64,000 nt of DNA, from positions 1 through 64,000 of the forward strand of contig JBGQBO010000013.1 in assembly GCA_041494885.1 (NCBI GenBank), written 5' to 3'. This document shows positions 17,046 to 25,553 of the stretch, piece by piece (within the stretch, counting starts at the first letter, position 1; each line of letters begins with the position of its first letter). The DNA comes from JAIQFV01 sp041494885 (GTDB lineage Bacteria > Acidobacteriota > Terriglobia > JAIQFV01). Under the pieces are notes generated by a model. It had not been told where the DNA came from. It was given only the letters and a program-made list of their open reading frames with translations, and made no database searches. A program made the translations under genes and the position numbers.

Positions 17046-17531
17046 TTACAGACATAAAGTTGGAGGAGCATCAAGAGGGGACCTGCTCCGCAGGCGGCGG
17101 GTACACAGGAATAGGTATGAAGCGGCACACAACAGGAAAGGTGAAGAATAAACCCCCGGCATCGGGCGGCCCATGTAGATCGAACCGGAGATGTGGCCGA
17201 GTCCGTTACCGAGCATGAGGATGGACAAAGGATAAGCAAGTAGGCTCACCCAGGGCGCGCCCCGAAAGGCAAAGGGGGACAAGGCGAACAGAAGAAGGAC
17301 TGCGGCGATTAATCCAATCAGCCAGGACCTGAAAGTGAAGGTGGGCAAAGGCAAAAAAGGGAGGCGTTGTCGAATTGCCAGCACCGCCGGGTTATAAACC
17401 GAGAGGAAATTGGTGAGCGCTTCATCGGTGACGTGGGCTCCGACCGCCAGGCACAGGGCCACCCACGCCAAGCCAAATCGGACCGACTCGCGCTTCCCTC
17501 CATCAAGGCCTTCGGTCGAATCTCCGCTCAC
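17046..17531 (-). CDS. HXXEE-like integral membrane protein
   Basis: The 161-residue protein has about four or five hydrophobic segments (FGLAWVALCLAVGAHVTDEAL, WLIGLIAAVLLLFAL, WVSLLAYPLSILMLGNGLGH, SSPFLLCAASYLFLC). The AHVTDE motif near the N-terminus and NGLGHISGSIYMGRPMPGV further on resemble the HXXEE membrane family, whose function is unknown. The start is a GTG at 17531. It is convergent with the bzd operon and separate from it; nothing links it to aromatic metabolism. Confidence 0.6.
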   Translation of the reverse strand: MSGDSTEGLDGGKRESVRFGLAWVALCLAVGAHVTDEALTNFLSVYNPAVLAIRQRLPFLPLPTFTFRSWLIGLIAAVLLLFALSPFAFRGAPWVSLLAYPLSILMLGNGLGHISGSIYMGRPMPGVYSSPFLLCAASYLFLCTRRLRSRSPLDAPPTLCL

Positions 17532-17549
17532 AGGGCCTGCTCTCTGTGA

Positions 17550-17579
17550 GGCCGTCCGCGGGGGCGGACGGCCATTTTT
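17550..17579 (+). terminator. rho-independent terminator-like hairpin, plus orientation
   Basis: GGCCGTCCGC (17550-17559) pairs with GCGGACGGCC (17564-17573), followed by ATTTTT. The T run is on the plus strand, yet both flanking genes are on the minus strand, so it would stop transcripts reading through from the bzd operon 570 bp upstream. Confidence 0.6.
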
Positions 17580-17620
17580 GGGCTTTAAAGGAGGCCGACG
17601 AGGACGTCTGCCTTACAACT

Positions 17621-18484
17621 CTATTGACGCGGGTCCAGCTTGAATAACTCGACCGCGTTCCCGCGCAAAAGTTTCCGTTTGACCTCCTCTTTCAACTTCA
17701 GTTCATCAAGTTGGCTAAGATTCTCCTCCCAGGGGAGACCGTTGGTTCCCCAAATGCAGCGATCTCGGCCCAACCGGCTGTTGATGAACTGGATGATCTG
17801 AGGTGAAAGGTATTTCGGACCCCAGGCATCGACGCCAAACCAGACGTTTTCCCATTTGTAACAGATGGAGATCAACTCCTCAACCCAGGGCCAACCCGTG
17901 TGGGCCCCGACCATCTTCAATTCCGGAAAATCACAGGCGATGCGATCGAGGTAGATGGGGCGCCCGCAATCGCTTGGCATCGCCTCCAAGACATGGCCGA
18001 CCTGCATTTGAACCGGGACGTCCAACTCCACGCACTTGGCGTAAAGGGGATACATCTTGGGATCGTTGAGAGGGATGTCAAAGCCGTAGATATGCACGTA
18101 AACACCTTTGAATCCATGCTCTTTGACGGCAGTTTCAATCTCGCGAAGGCTCTCCTTGATCCGAAAGGGATTGTAACCGGCAAGCCCGACAAAGCGGCGC
18201 GGATACTTTTGGGTGTACTGGAGGACCTCTTCGAGTTGGGTATCCATGTACATCCACTTCCGCCAGTAGGACCACATCTTGCATTGGGTGATAAAGACTC
18301 TGTCGACGTTCGCCTGGTCCATCAGCCGCAGCATCGCTTCGATGGAGTCGTAGCGGGGGAGTCCCCCGATGGCTTTCTCCATGCGGCACTCGAGTTCTCC
18401 CTTTTTCGCACGATCCCATTTCTCCATGAACTCGCGCGTGGCCACGTAATACATACAGTCGATGGCTTGAATTTTCTCGGGCAT
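17621..18484 (-). CDS. amidohydrolase-2-fold protein lacking most metal ligands
   Basis: The 287-residue protein has the TIM-barrel layout of the ACMSD/amidohydrolase-2 family: N-terminal strand (KIQAIDCMYYVATREF), middle (VPVQMQVGHVLEA), GAHTGWPWVEE and C-terminal WGTNGLPW. Compared with the family, the HxH after the first Asp is absent (CMY), the usual strand-5 His is Gln (MQVG), and the terminal GTD Asp is Asn. Only the His in GAHTG remains. It is therefore unlikely to be a normal zinc amidohydrolase or decarboxylase. The start at 18484 follows AGGAGG by seven bases; longer starts at 18490 and 18517 exist. It faces the bzd cluster but is not in its operon. Confidence 0.7.
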   Translation of the reverse strand: MPEKIQAIDCMYYVATREFMEKWDRAKKGELECRMEKAIGGLPRYDSIEAMLRLMDQANVDRVFITQCKMWSYWRKWMYMDTQLEEVLQYTQKYPRRFVGLAGYNPFRIKESLREIETAVKEHGFKGVYVHIYGFDIPLNDPKMYPLYAKCVELDVPVQMQVGHVLEAMPSDCGRPIYLDRIACDFPELKMVGAHTGWPWVEELISICYKWENVWFGVDAWGPKYLSPQIIQFINSRLGRDRCIWGTNGLPWEENLSQLDELKLKEEVKRKLLRGNAVELFKLDPRQ

Positions 18485-18710
18485 TCCCATTCCTCCTCGT
18501 CTACCGAGGATATACAACTTTTCAATCGGAAATACTATGACAAAAAGGAACCCTGATTCGGATCAAGACGACCGACAGATGCGGTCTTTTGGATGCCATG
18601 GCGTGTTTGTTGGGGGGTGGAAAAGAAGGGCGTGGCGGTCGATTCCCACCACGCCGCTAGTTCTGACAAAAGGCGGGCCAATAAATCTCAAACTCTTCCA
18701 GGGGGAACTC

Positions 18711-19397
18711 TTATTCAGATTTCCATTGATTGGATCGGCTCAGAAATTCCAATCCGTGCCAATAAGGGCCGCGGATGCCGTCGCTGTCATTCCAGACCAC
18801 GCGGCCACGAGTCAGGATAGCGACACCCTCGGAGGCGTTCGGTTCTGTCTGGAACACCTCGACTTCTTCTCCCACGGGGATTCGAACCGGCAGGCGCACC
18901 AGCAACCCGTGTTGACTCACCCCCTCGGTTGTCGAGGAGACTTCGAAATCACGATTAAACGTGTCTTTTCCGCGTATCACAAAAGGAATCTTCAGGGACA
19001 TGCGCCGCGATCTTCGTCGTTCGATGGGCGGCAGCTCCATGGCTGTCTTGATGATTGTGGAAACGCGCTCGATGGTGAAGGGCTTCTCGATGTATTCGAA
19101 GGCTCCCATCTCTGTTGCTGTAATCCAACAGGCGTCGCGGGGATTTTTTCCTGTTAGGACGATGGGGATCGCCTCGGTCTCTTTCATGGATTTAAGGATC
19201 TTGCACAGCATGGGGGTTCCCTTTTGCGGCAGTTCCATCTCCATGAGCACACAGTTGGGATGATCGAAGGTGGCCTCTCGGATCGCTTCCTCGACTGACC
19301 GCGTGGCCAACACATCGTATTGAGAAGCAAAAGCCTCCGAGAGCAGGTCTCGAACGGCGGGATCTTCGTCTACCACTAATAACTTTTTCTTGTCCAT
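18711..19397 (-). CDS. pseudo-receiver plus PilZ domain protein
   Basis: The 228-residue protein joins a response-regulator receiver fold (residues 1 to about 120; KKLLVVDEDPAVRDLL, VLTGKN, GAFEYIEKPF) to a PilZ domain (ERRRSRRMSLKIPFVI, then EGVSQHGLLVRLP). PilZ binds cyclic-di-GMP through RxxxR and D/NxSxxG motifs; here the second motif is VSQHG, somewhat degenerate. In the receiver the phospho-acceptor Asp is replaced by Glu (VLMEMELP where VLLDxxLP is expected), while the acidic pocket, Thr and Lys remain. It may mimic the phosphorylated state permanently. The ATG at 19397 is preceded by GGAGG 12 bases upstream. Confidence 0.8.
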   Translation of the reverse strand: MDKKKLLVVDEDPAVRDLLSEAFASQYDVLATRSVEEAIREATFDHPNCVLMEMELPQKGTPMLCKILKSMKETEAIPIVLTGKNPRDACWITATEMGAFEYIEKPFTIERVSTIIKTAMELPPIERRRSRRMSLKIPFVIRGKDTFNRDFEVSSTTEGVSQHGLLVRLPVRIPVGEEVEVFQTEPNASEGVAILTRGRVVWNDSDGIRGPYWHGLEFLSRSNQWKSE

Positions 19398-19805
19398 CTT
19401 TATAATAGCCTCCGAAAAATGTTCGGATAAAAGGGGCGAAGCCGTCCCCGACAATCTTGCGCTGCCAGGATGCAGCAAGATCTTGTCAAAAGTGTTACTT
19501 CTCAAGGAAAACAGCCCCATGGGACATCCCACGAGATGAATTTTGTGGTACACTCCCTCGGCTGGTCGGTTCTCGTACGGCCCGAGGAATCGGGGGTCGA
19601 GGAGGGCGAGGATCGGAGCATTGAGTGACCATGGAACGGAAAAGGTTCTCTTCGATACCCCCTTGCAGTTCCTTAGTCTCTGAAGAGAGGGTTGGATCTA
19701 TTGGCGGTTCCCACCTGACAGGCATCATTGGATTTCCGGGAGATGAGGCATAAAGAAGGTTCAGAGGAAACCCGAAAGATGCGGGATGGAGAGCCGTGGT
19801 AAAGA
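19398..19805. other. intergenic region before the tRNA pair
   Basis: No gene with family resemblance was seen in these 408 bp. The region should contain the promoter of the REC-PilZ gene (minus) and of the tRNA genes (plus), but I could not assign reliable -35/-10 elements. Confidence 0.4.
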
Positions 19806-19882
<77 letters not shown>

Positions 19883-20014
19883 GTTCTTTGTTATGATGTC
19901 AAGGTCGGGTAGCATCGGAGTTGAGGGAGAGCGGGCGAAAATCACTAGCGATTGACGTGAAACGCTTCCCTCTCAATGCTCGAAGGATACGTTCCCGACC
20001 ATTTGATTGAATAC

Positions 20015-20092
20015 GGTGGGTGTAGCTCAGCTAGGTAGAGCGCCAGGTTGTGGCCCTGGTGGCCGTGGGTTCGATCCCCATCACCCACCCCA
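20015..20092 (+). tRNA. tRNA-His (anticodon GTG)
   Basis: The acceptor stem is GTGGGTG/CACCCAC with the histidine-specific extra G at 20015 facing C at 20089. The anticodon loop TTGTGGC lies between CCAGG and CCTGG, giving anticodon GTG. The T-arm is GGGTTCGATCCCC, and CCA is encoded at 20090-20092. It lies 132 bp after tRNA-Arg. Confidence 0.95.
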
Positions 20093-20386
20093 AAGTTCAA
20101 ACTCCCCCTTGACGGCAAGCGCCGTTCACACTTCATCCTAAAGGTCATTCGTTCGAGTTTTCACGGATCGTCATGTCGGGGCAGACTAATCGAGGCTTTA
20201 TTGTGTCACTCTATGGATAAGGATCGTTGTTATGCTGAATCATGAATGCGTTTTCCCGGCGTCCCTGATGAGGGTTCAAGCCCTCAGGTTCAGGTGGCTT
20301 GAGATACTTCTCCCCCAAGGCGCTGGTTCCTCACTTAATGAGAGGAGCATGGCCATATTACTCTTTATGCCTAAAGGAGGCTTGTG

Positions 20387-22885
20387 ATGAAATTTCGTTT
20401 CCTGGGGACCCTTGTCATCCTCGTTATGCTGGCCGGAACTGTCGTGGTGAAGGGCTTTCATCCCACAGGGACTGGGGGAGGTGGCGGCAACGACACCCCT
20501 GCTTCTAAGGGAAATCAGGATCCCACATACCAGGCGCTGCGGACAGTGGGCCTGAGTGGAGAGGTGCTGGCGGTCAACAATCTGGTGCTGAAGCGTGATG
20601 CGGGCACCCTCATTTTCAAATCCGGCAATCTTTATTTTCTCTCCCCAGTGGCAGGCAGGGTGACCGGAGCAGTCTTTGTAGGAGAAGGAAACTTCCTGCT
20701 GACTCCCCCGCTGAAGATCGAACGCCAAACCTTGTCGGTCCTCACGAAAGACCCCGAAGGGGTCATCAAGGAAGAGTTCAATCAACTCGTGTTGCGGTTT
20801 ACAGACGAAACTTACGAGGAACTCAAGAAAGCTGGGGGTGTGACTCAAGGGACAGGCGATGGCCATGCCAAGGATCTTCTTGGCGACAATCAGTCTCTCC
20901 TGCGCCGCACCCTCCACTACAATCTCAGCGGTAGGATTCTTCAGGATCTCTTGAGTGACACTCGGGGCGGGTTGTTCTATGCATTCATTAAGGGGAAGAA
21001 ATATAGCGGCAAGCTCCTTTATGCCATTGATCCCCACGGCATCCCCGACATGGGAACTCTTCCCGCCGTGGAGCCCGAGGAAGTCGCCTTAATTACTTAT
21101 GACGATAATAAACTCGGCGTGTGGTGCTCTTTTCATCTGGCCGGTGAATACCCCGCCGGAAAAGCGGTGGGGAATCAGAAAAATGCCGTGATCCACATTG
21201 AACATCACCAGCTCGACACGGCGATTGAACGCAGTGGGCGGATTGCGGGAACTGCCACAACAAAGATCATAGCGCAGTCTGGCGGAGTCCGTGTAGCGCC
21301 GTTTGATCTTTTTCCCACGTTAAGAGTCGAAAGCGTGACGGACTCCAGCGGTCAGATGCTCTCCTTCATCCAGGAGGGAAAGGATGATGATCCTCAGTTC
21401 TCCGTGATTCTTCCCAAGCCTCTTGGCGCCGGTGAGAGTTATCTCCTCAAGACGACGTACGGGGGGAAGGATGCGGTGATAGACACGGGTGGCGGCAATT
21501 ACTATCCGGTCGCGCGCACCAATTGGTATCCCAACAGCCGCTTTGGCGATTATGCCGGGTACGAGCTGACCTTCCGAATTCCCAAGGGCCTGACCATGGT
21601 GGGTACCGGCACCCAGATCAGTAATGAGAATGAAGGCAACCAGAATGTCTCCCGATGGCGCAGTGAAGTGCCTCTTGCCGTCGCAGGATTCAACTTCGGA
21701 CGATTTAAAAAGCAGGAAGCGAAAGATGAGAAGCTGGATTACACCATCGAATCGTACGCCAACACCGAGCAGCCGGATATGTTCCGCCAACTGCAGAACG
21801 ACATTGACCAAATGGAGCGGGCGGGGATCAGGACCGAAACGACGCTGAGCAATTTGGAGACGACGGGACTCATTAAGAAGGCTTTAGCGGAGGGACAACT
21901 CTCCATCGGGCTCTTTAGCAGCTATTATGGTCCCATCCCTTACAAGAGAGTAGCGATGACCCAGCAAACCGCAGGTAATTACGGTCAGTCCTGGCCCACG
22001 CTGGTTTACTTGCCCATCACGGCCTTTCTTGATTCAACCATCCGCCATCAGTTGGGGATGGATGACACTAACTTGAGAGGGTTTTTTAAGATTGTGGCTC
22101 CGCATGAAGTGGCTCACCAGTGGTGGGGGCACGAGGTCGGGTTTGGATCCTATCGTGACCAGTGGATGAGCGAAGGATTCGCTGAGTTTTCAGCGTCTTT
22201 GTACGTTCAGGTGATCCAAAAAAAGATCGAGGAATTCAAGAAATTCTGGGATAACGAACGCGATCTGATGCTTGAAAAAAATAGTCTTGGGAAGCGCGCC
22301 ATCGATGTGGGTCCCGTGACGCTGGGATACAGGCTCAGTAACAGTAAATCAGGCTTCGATATCGGTCGTCGGTTGATCTATCCCAAGGGGGCTTACATCC
22401 TTCATATGATCCGCATGATGATGTGGAACAATCGCACCGGCGATGAAAAGTTCAAGGAGATGATGTGGGATTTTGTCAAGACCAATGCGAATCAGAACGC
22501 CACCACTGAGGATTTCAAGGCCATGGTGGAAAAACATATTGTTCCGACGATGAACGTGACAGGAAACGGGAAGATGGATTGGTTCTTCAACGAGTATGTA
22601 TACGGCACCGCACTGCCCAACTACTCCCTGGATTATACCTTCAATAATGGCAAAGACGGCAAACTGATGCTCCATGTGAAGATGACCCAGTCCAACGTCG
22701 ATGATAACTTCGCGATGCGAGTTCCACTCTACCTCGAGCTTGCAGATTCTCGAGTGATTCGACTGGGGAGTCTCATCCTTCAGGGGAACAATTCGACGGA
22801 ACAGGATATTCCGCTTGAAGGCCTGAAGGAGAAACCAAAGCGCGTCATCTTGAATTACCTCAATGACGTCTTGTGCACTCAGTAA
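20387..22885 (+). CDS. secreted M1-family zinc metallopeptidase
   Basis: The 832-residue protein starts with a signal sequence (MKFRFLGTLVILVMLAGTVV) and then has a Gly/Asp-rich linker. The gluzincin site is H573-E574-V-A-H577 with the third ligand E596 (MSEGFAE), the spacing expected for M1 aminopeptidases. The usual GxMEN exopeptidase motif is not obvious, so strict aminopeptidase activity is uncertain. The N-terminal 300 residues are a large extra domain without recognised family. It probably degrades peptides in the periplasm or outside. The ATG at 20387 follows AAAGGAGG by six bases; a GTG at 20384 is an alternative. Confidence 0.85.
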   Translation: MKFRFLGTLVILVMLAGTVVVKGFHPTGTGGGGGNDTPASKGNQDPTYQALRTVGLSGEVLAVNNLVLKRDAGTLIFKSGNLYFLSPVAGRVTGAVFVGEGNFLLTPPLKIERQTLSVLTKDPEGVIKEEFNQLVLRFTDETYEELKKAGGVTQGTGDGHAKDLLGDNQSLLRRTLHYNLSGRILQDLLSDTRGGLFYAFIKGKKYSGKLLYAIDPHGIPDMGTLPAVEPEEVALITYDDNKLGVWCSFHLAGEYPAGKAVGNQKNAVIHIEHHQLDTAIERSGRIAGTATTKIIAQSGGVRVAPFDLFPTLRVESVTDSSGQMLSFIQEGKDDDPQFSVILPKPLGAGESYLLKTTYGGKDAVIDTGGGNYYPVARTNWYPNSRFGDYAGYELTFRIPKGLTMVGTGTQISNENEGNQNVSRWRSEVPLAVAGFNFGRFKKQEAKDEKLDYTIESYANTEQPDMFRQLQNDIDQMERAGIRTETTLSNLETTGLIKKALAEGQLSIGLFSSYYGPIPYKRVAMTQQTAGNYGQSWPTLVYLPITAFLDSTIRHQLGMDDTNLRGFFKIVAPHEVAHQWWGHEVGFGSYRDQWMSEGFAEFSASLYVQVIQKKIEEFKKFWDNERDLMLEKNSLGKRAIDVGPVTLGYRLSNSKSGFDIGRRLIYPKGAYILHMIRMMMWNNRTGDEKFKEMMWDFVKTNANQNATTEDFKAMVEKHIVPTMNVTGNGKMDWFFNEYVYGTALPNYSLDYTFNNGKDGKLMLHVKMTQSNVDDNFAMRVPLYLELADSRVIRLGSLILQGNNSTEQDIPLEGLKEKPKRVILNYLNDVLCTQ

Positions 22886-23481
22886 AGAGACTCGCTGGCG
22901 GCCTCTGGATCACAGGCTGGATTGTGGGGATTGTTCTTGAAAAGGCTTTCTCGCGCTTAGATCTTCGGCCGGTCGCTTTAAATAGAGGTTCTCGCCCCTT
23001 CAATGCTCGATACGTGACCTCTCAGATCATCGGGTTCTTCTCAGATCCAATGCTTGAACCCTCCTCTCTCTTTGATTTCCGCATGTAAAAGCTTTTTTTG
23101 TGCGGGTGGCACAGTTTCAAGTGCTCCGCCAATCCCTCACCTCAAGAGTGTGGACCCCCTCTGTTAGGACTTCCGACCAGAATCTTTTGGAACTTTCCTC
23201 TCTGCGTGAAGGGTGGGGCATTGCCAGACTCGAGTCCGTGTGATCGATCTCAAGTGACGACGTTCCATCTCTTTGACGGAATATCGTCACACTACGAAGG
23301 TCCTCCTCCTGACAGAGATTCTGAATTGGGAATTGTAAACAATTGGATCAACACGGGTTAATGCTGTTTTAAGATTCGGTCCGGCCTTTGGATTCCGGCG
23401 TGCAAAGACATTGGTGTATTGCAATAATTCATAGCTTGGCCGGCAAGTATCTAGAAGGCAATTCAGAACGGGGCGACCATC
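22886..23481. other. intergenic region, no feature recognised
   Basis: These 596 bp contain short open frames without family resemblance or convincing ribosome-binding sites. No terminator with a T run was found just after the M1 gene. A promoter for the STAS gene must lie in the 3' part, but I could not assign it. Confidence 0.4.
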
Positions 23482-23790
23482 ATGATCAAGATTTCGAAGA
23501 AAGAAAGTAAAAAAGGAAAGGCTGTTGAACTCAAAATTGAGGGCAAGGTGTGCGGGGCGTGGGCTCAAGAGCTCAAGCAGACCTGCATCAAAATTTTGGC
23601 TGGAAACGTTCAGCAGTTGGTCTTGGATTTCTCCTCTGTGACCAGCATAGACCGCGAAGGGCTGAGTCTTCTGAAAAAGGTCGATTGCCCCAGGATAAAG
23701 ATTGTGGGCTGCAATTTGTTTCTTAAAGACTTGATCCAGGGCACGAAGCTGAAGCAGTGCAGGATCGAGGCGGAGATGAAGAAGGGTTAG
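23482..23790 (+). CDS. STAS-domain protein with substituted phosphorylation site
   Basis: The 102-residue protein matches the STAS fold of anti-sigma-factor antagonists: ELKIEGKVCGAWAQEL, QQLVLDFSSVTSIDREGLSLLKK. In SpoIIAA-type proteins the segment is DSSG with a phosphorylated Ser; here it is DREG, so the acceptor is replaced by Glu. It could be a constitutive or non-phosphorylated partner. It lies 33 bp before the TolC-like gene and may be co-transcribed with the efflux set, which would be unusual. No anti-sigma kinase is nearby. Confidence 0.75.
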   Translation: MIKISKKESKKGKAVELKIEGKVCGAWAQELKQTCIKILAGNVQQLVLDFSSVTSIDREGLSLLKKVDCPRIKIVGCNLFLKDLIQGTKLKQCRIEAEMKKG

Positions 23791-23823
23791 CGTGATTATT
23801 TTATTAACGTTTCATGGGCGCGC

Positions 23824-25431
23824 ATGGATTTTGCGACGAGGTGGAGAATGATGCATAGACTTGTTGAGATCATGGGTTACAGGAGGATGTCAAATCTCTG
23901 GAGCTCGATGGTGCAACAATACCAGATCCTGGGATTTGAGGGGATGCTGATCACGTTCCTGATTCTCACGGCCAACTGGATGATGAAACATTTGCAGGGG
24001 AGCCGCAACACCGTGCCCCAAGCGGAACCTCTCCCGGTGCTGGTCCGACCCGGCGGGGTGTGTCTGATCGTTGCGGTCTTGGTGTTGCTGGCCGCGCCCG
24101 TTGGATTTTCCCAGAACCCGCCTCCCTGGCAGGGTGTTGACACGGCTCATTCCGCCCCGGGAGCCGCGCAAATGCTCACGTTGCGCCAAGCGGTTGAGAT
24201 GGCACTGGAGAACAACACCCAGGTGCAACTTAGTCTTGAAGAAACACAAGCTGCCAAAGCGCGATCGAACCAGGCGCGGTCGGCTCTCCTGCCGAATTTG
24301 GGCGGGCAAGTGTCCCAGTCGAATACCACAGTGAACCTGAGAGCGCAGGGGATTGATTTTTCAAAGATTCCTGTTCCCGGATTCAGCAGCCTGGGAGCGC
24401 TTGTCGGCCCGTTTGATCGGTTTGATGCACGTGCGTTCCTGCAGCAAAATTTGTTCAACTTTGCGGCGATCCGCCAGTACCAGGCCGCCCGTATCAGCCA
24501 CAAAGTATCTACGCTCGAGGCAGAGCGGGCCCGCCGGGACACCATTGCGACGGTCGCGGCCCTTTATTACGGCGTCTTGCAGGCGGCGGCGCACATCGAT
24601 GCCACGCAGGCCAATATCCGTTTGAACGAGAGCCTGCTCGAGCTGGCCGTGCACCAAAAAGATGCGGGCACGGGAACGGCGGTCGATGTCACGCGCGCGC
24701 AGGTCCAGCTTGCCCAGCAGCGACAACGTCTCCTCAGCGATCAGGTCGCCTATGAGGACGCAAGATTAACGCTGCTCAAGGCGATGGGGAAAGGTATTTC
24801 CATGGATATCCAATTGGTGGATACCTTGACGCTTCGCGATGAGCCCGTGCTGAATATGCCTGATGCGCTTGTGATCTCGAACGAAAACAGGGTCGAACTT
24901 CAATCACAAGCCGAACGGGAACATGCCGCCCGATTGCAGCTGAGTGCGGCCAAGGCGGAACGTTACCCCTCCGTGGGTTTTTTTGCTGATTACGGGTCGA
25001 GCGGCTTAACCCCGGGTGACTCTGCTCTTCCTACTCGCACGTATGGCGTTGCCGCAACTCTGCCCATCTTCGATGGGGGACGCCGTGAAGGGCGTATTGC
25101 GGAACAGTCGGCGCGGACAAGGGAAGAGACCCTCCGATTGACCGATGTCAAACAACAAGTGGAAGTGGAAGTGCGCATCGCCTTGAAGACCTTGGAATCG
25201 GCTCATCAACAGGTTGAAGTCGCGGAGGAGAATGTCAAGTTGTCCCAGACCGAACTGGAACTGTCCCGGGACCGGTTTCAGGAAGGGGTCACCAATAACA
25301 TTGAAGTGGTGACTGCCCAGACCTCCCTCGAGCAGGCGCGGGATCGGAGAATTGATGCGTTGTATCTGTTCAACCTGGCCCGCGTTAACTTGGATCGAGC
25401 CTTAGGGCAGGTGGAAAAGATTTATCAGTAA
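23824..25431 (+). CDS. TolC-family outer-membrane efflux protein
   Basis: The product (535 residues from this start) is an outer-membrane efflux protein: two OEP repeats with long helices (TLRQAVEMALENNTQVQL, ALYYGVLQAAAHI, EVRIALKTLESAHQQVEVAEEN, FQEGVTNNIEVVTAQTSL). It would form the trimeric exit duct for the following EmrA/EmrB-like pair. The signal sequence (VCLIVAVLVLLAAPVGFSQ) lies about 75 residues in, so translation probably begins at an internal start such as ATG 23980 or 23983; none has an ideal ribosome-binding site. Residues 41-52 form a second hydrophobic stretch. Confidence 0.85.
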   Translation: MDFATRWRMMHRLVEIMGYRRMSNLWSSMVQQYQILGFEGMLITFLILTANWMMKHLQGSRNTVPQAEPLPVLVRPGGVCLIVAVLVLLAAPVGFSQNPPPWQGVDTAHSAPGAAQMLTLRQAVEMALENNTQVQLSLEETQAAKARSNQARSALLPNLGGQVSQSNTTVNLRAQGIDFSKIPVPGFSSLGALVGPFDRFDARAFLQQNLFNFAAIRQYQAARISHKVSTLEAERARRDTIATVAALYYGVLQAAAHIDATQANIRLNESLLELAVHQKDAGTGTAVDVTRAQVQLAQQRQRLLSDQVAYEDARLTLLKAMGKGISMDIQLVDTLTLRDEPVLNMPDALVISNENRVELQSQAEREHAARLQLSAAKAERYPSVGFFADYGSSGLTPGDSALPTRTYGVAATLPIFDGGRREGRIAEQSARTREETLRLTDVKQQVEVEVRIALKTLESAHQQVEVAEENVKLSQTELELSRDRFQEGVTNNIEVVTAQTSLEQARDRRIDALYLFNLARVNLDRALGQVEKIYQ

Positions 25432-25553
25432 GCGGGAGGCCGGAACCCGGGAACCAGTCTCCGAAAACGGGAGGGAGTCTGCACTCCGTGTGTGGATCCA
25501 GATTTCAAAGGCGATCGGAAGATACGAACGGTCGGTCATAAGGAGATGTTGAT

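Noticed and set aside
22873..23361. Small plus-strand frames in the gap after the M1 gene
   Set aside because: One overlaps the M1 stop in another frame, and none has a ribosome-binding site or plausible protein composition.
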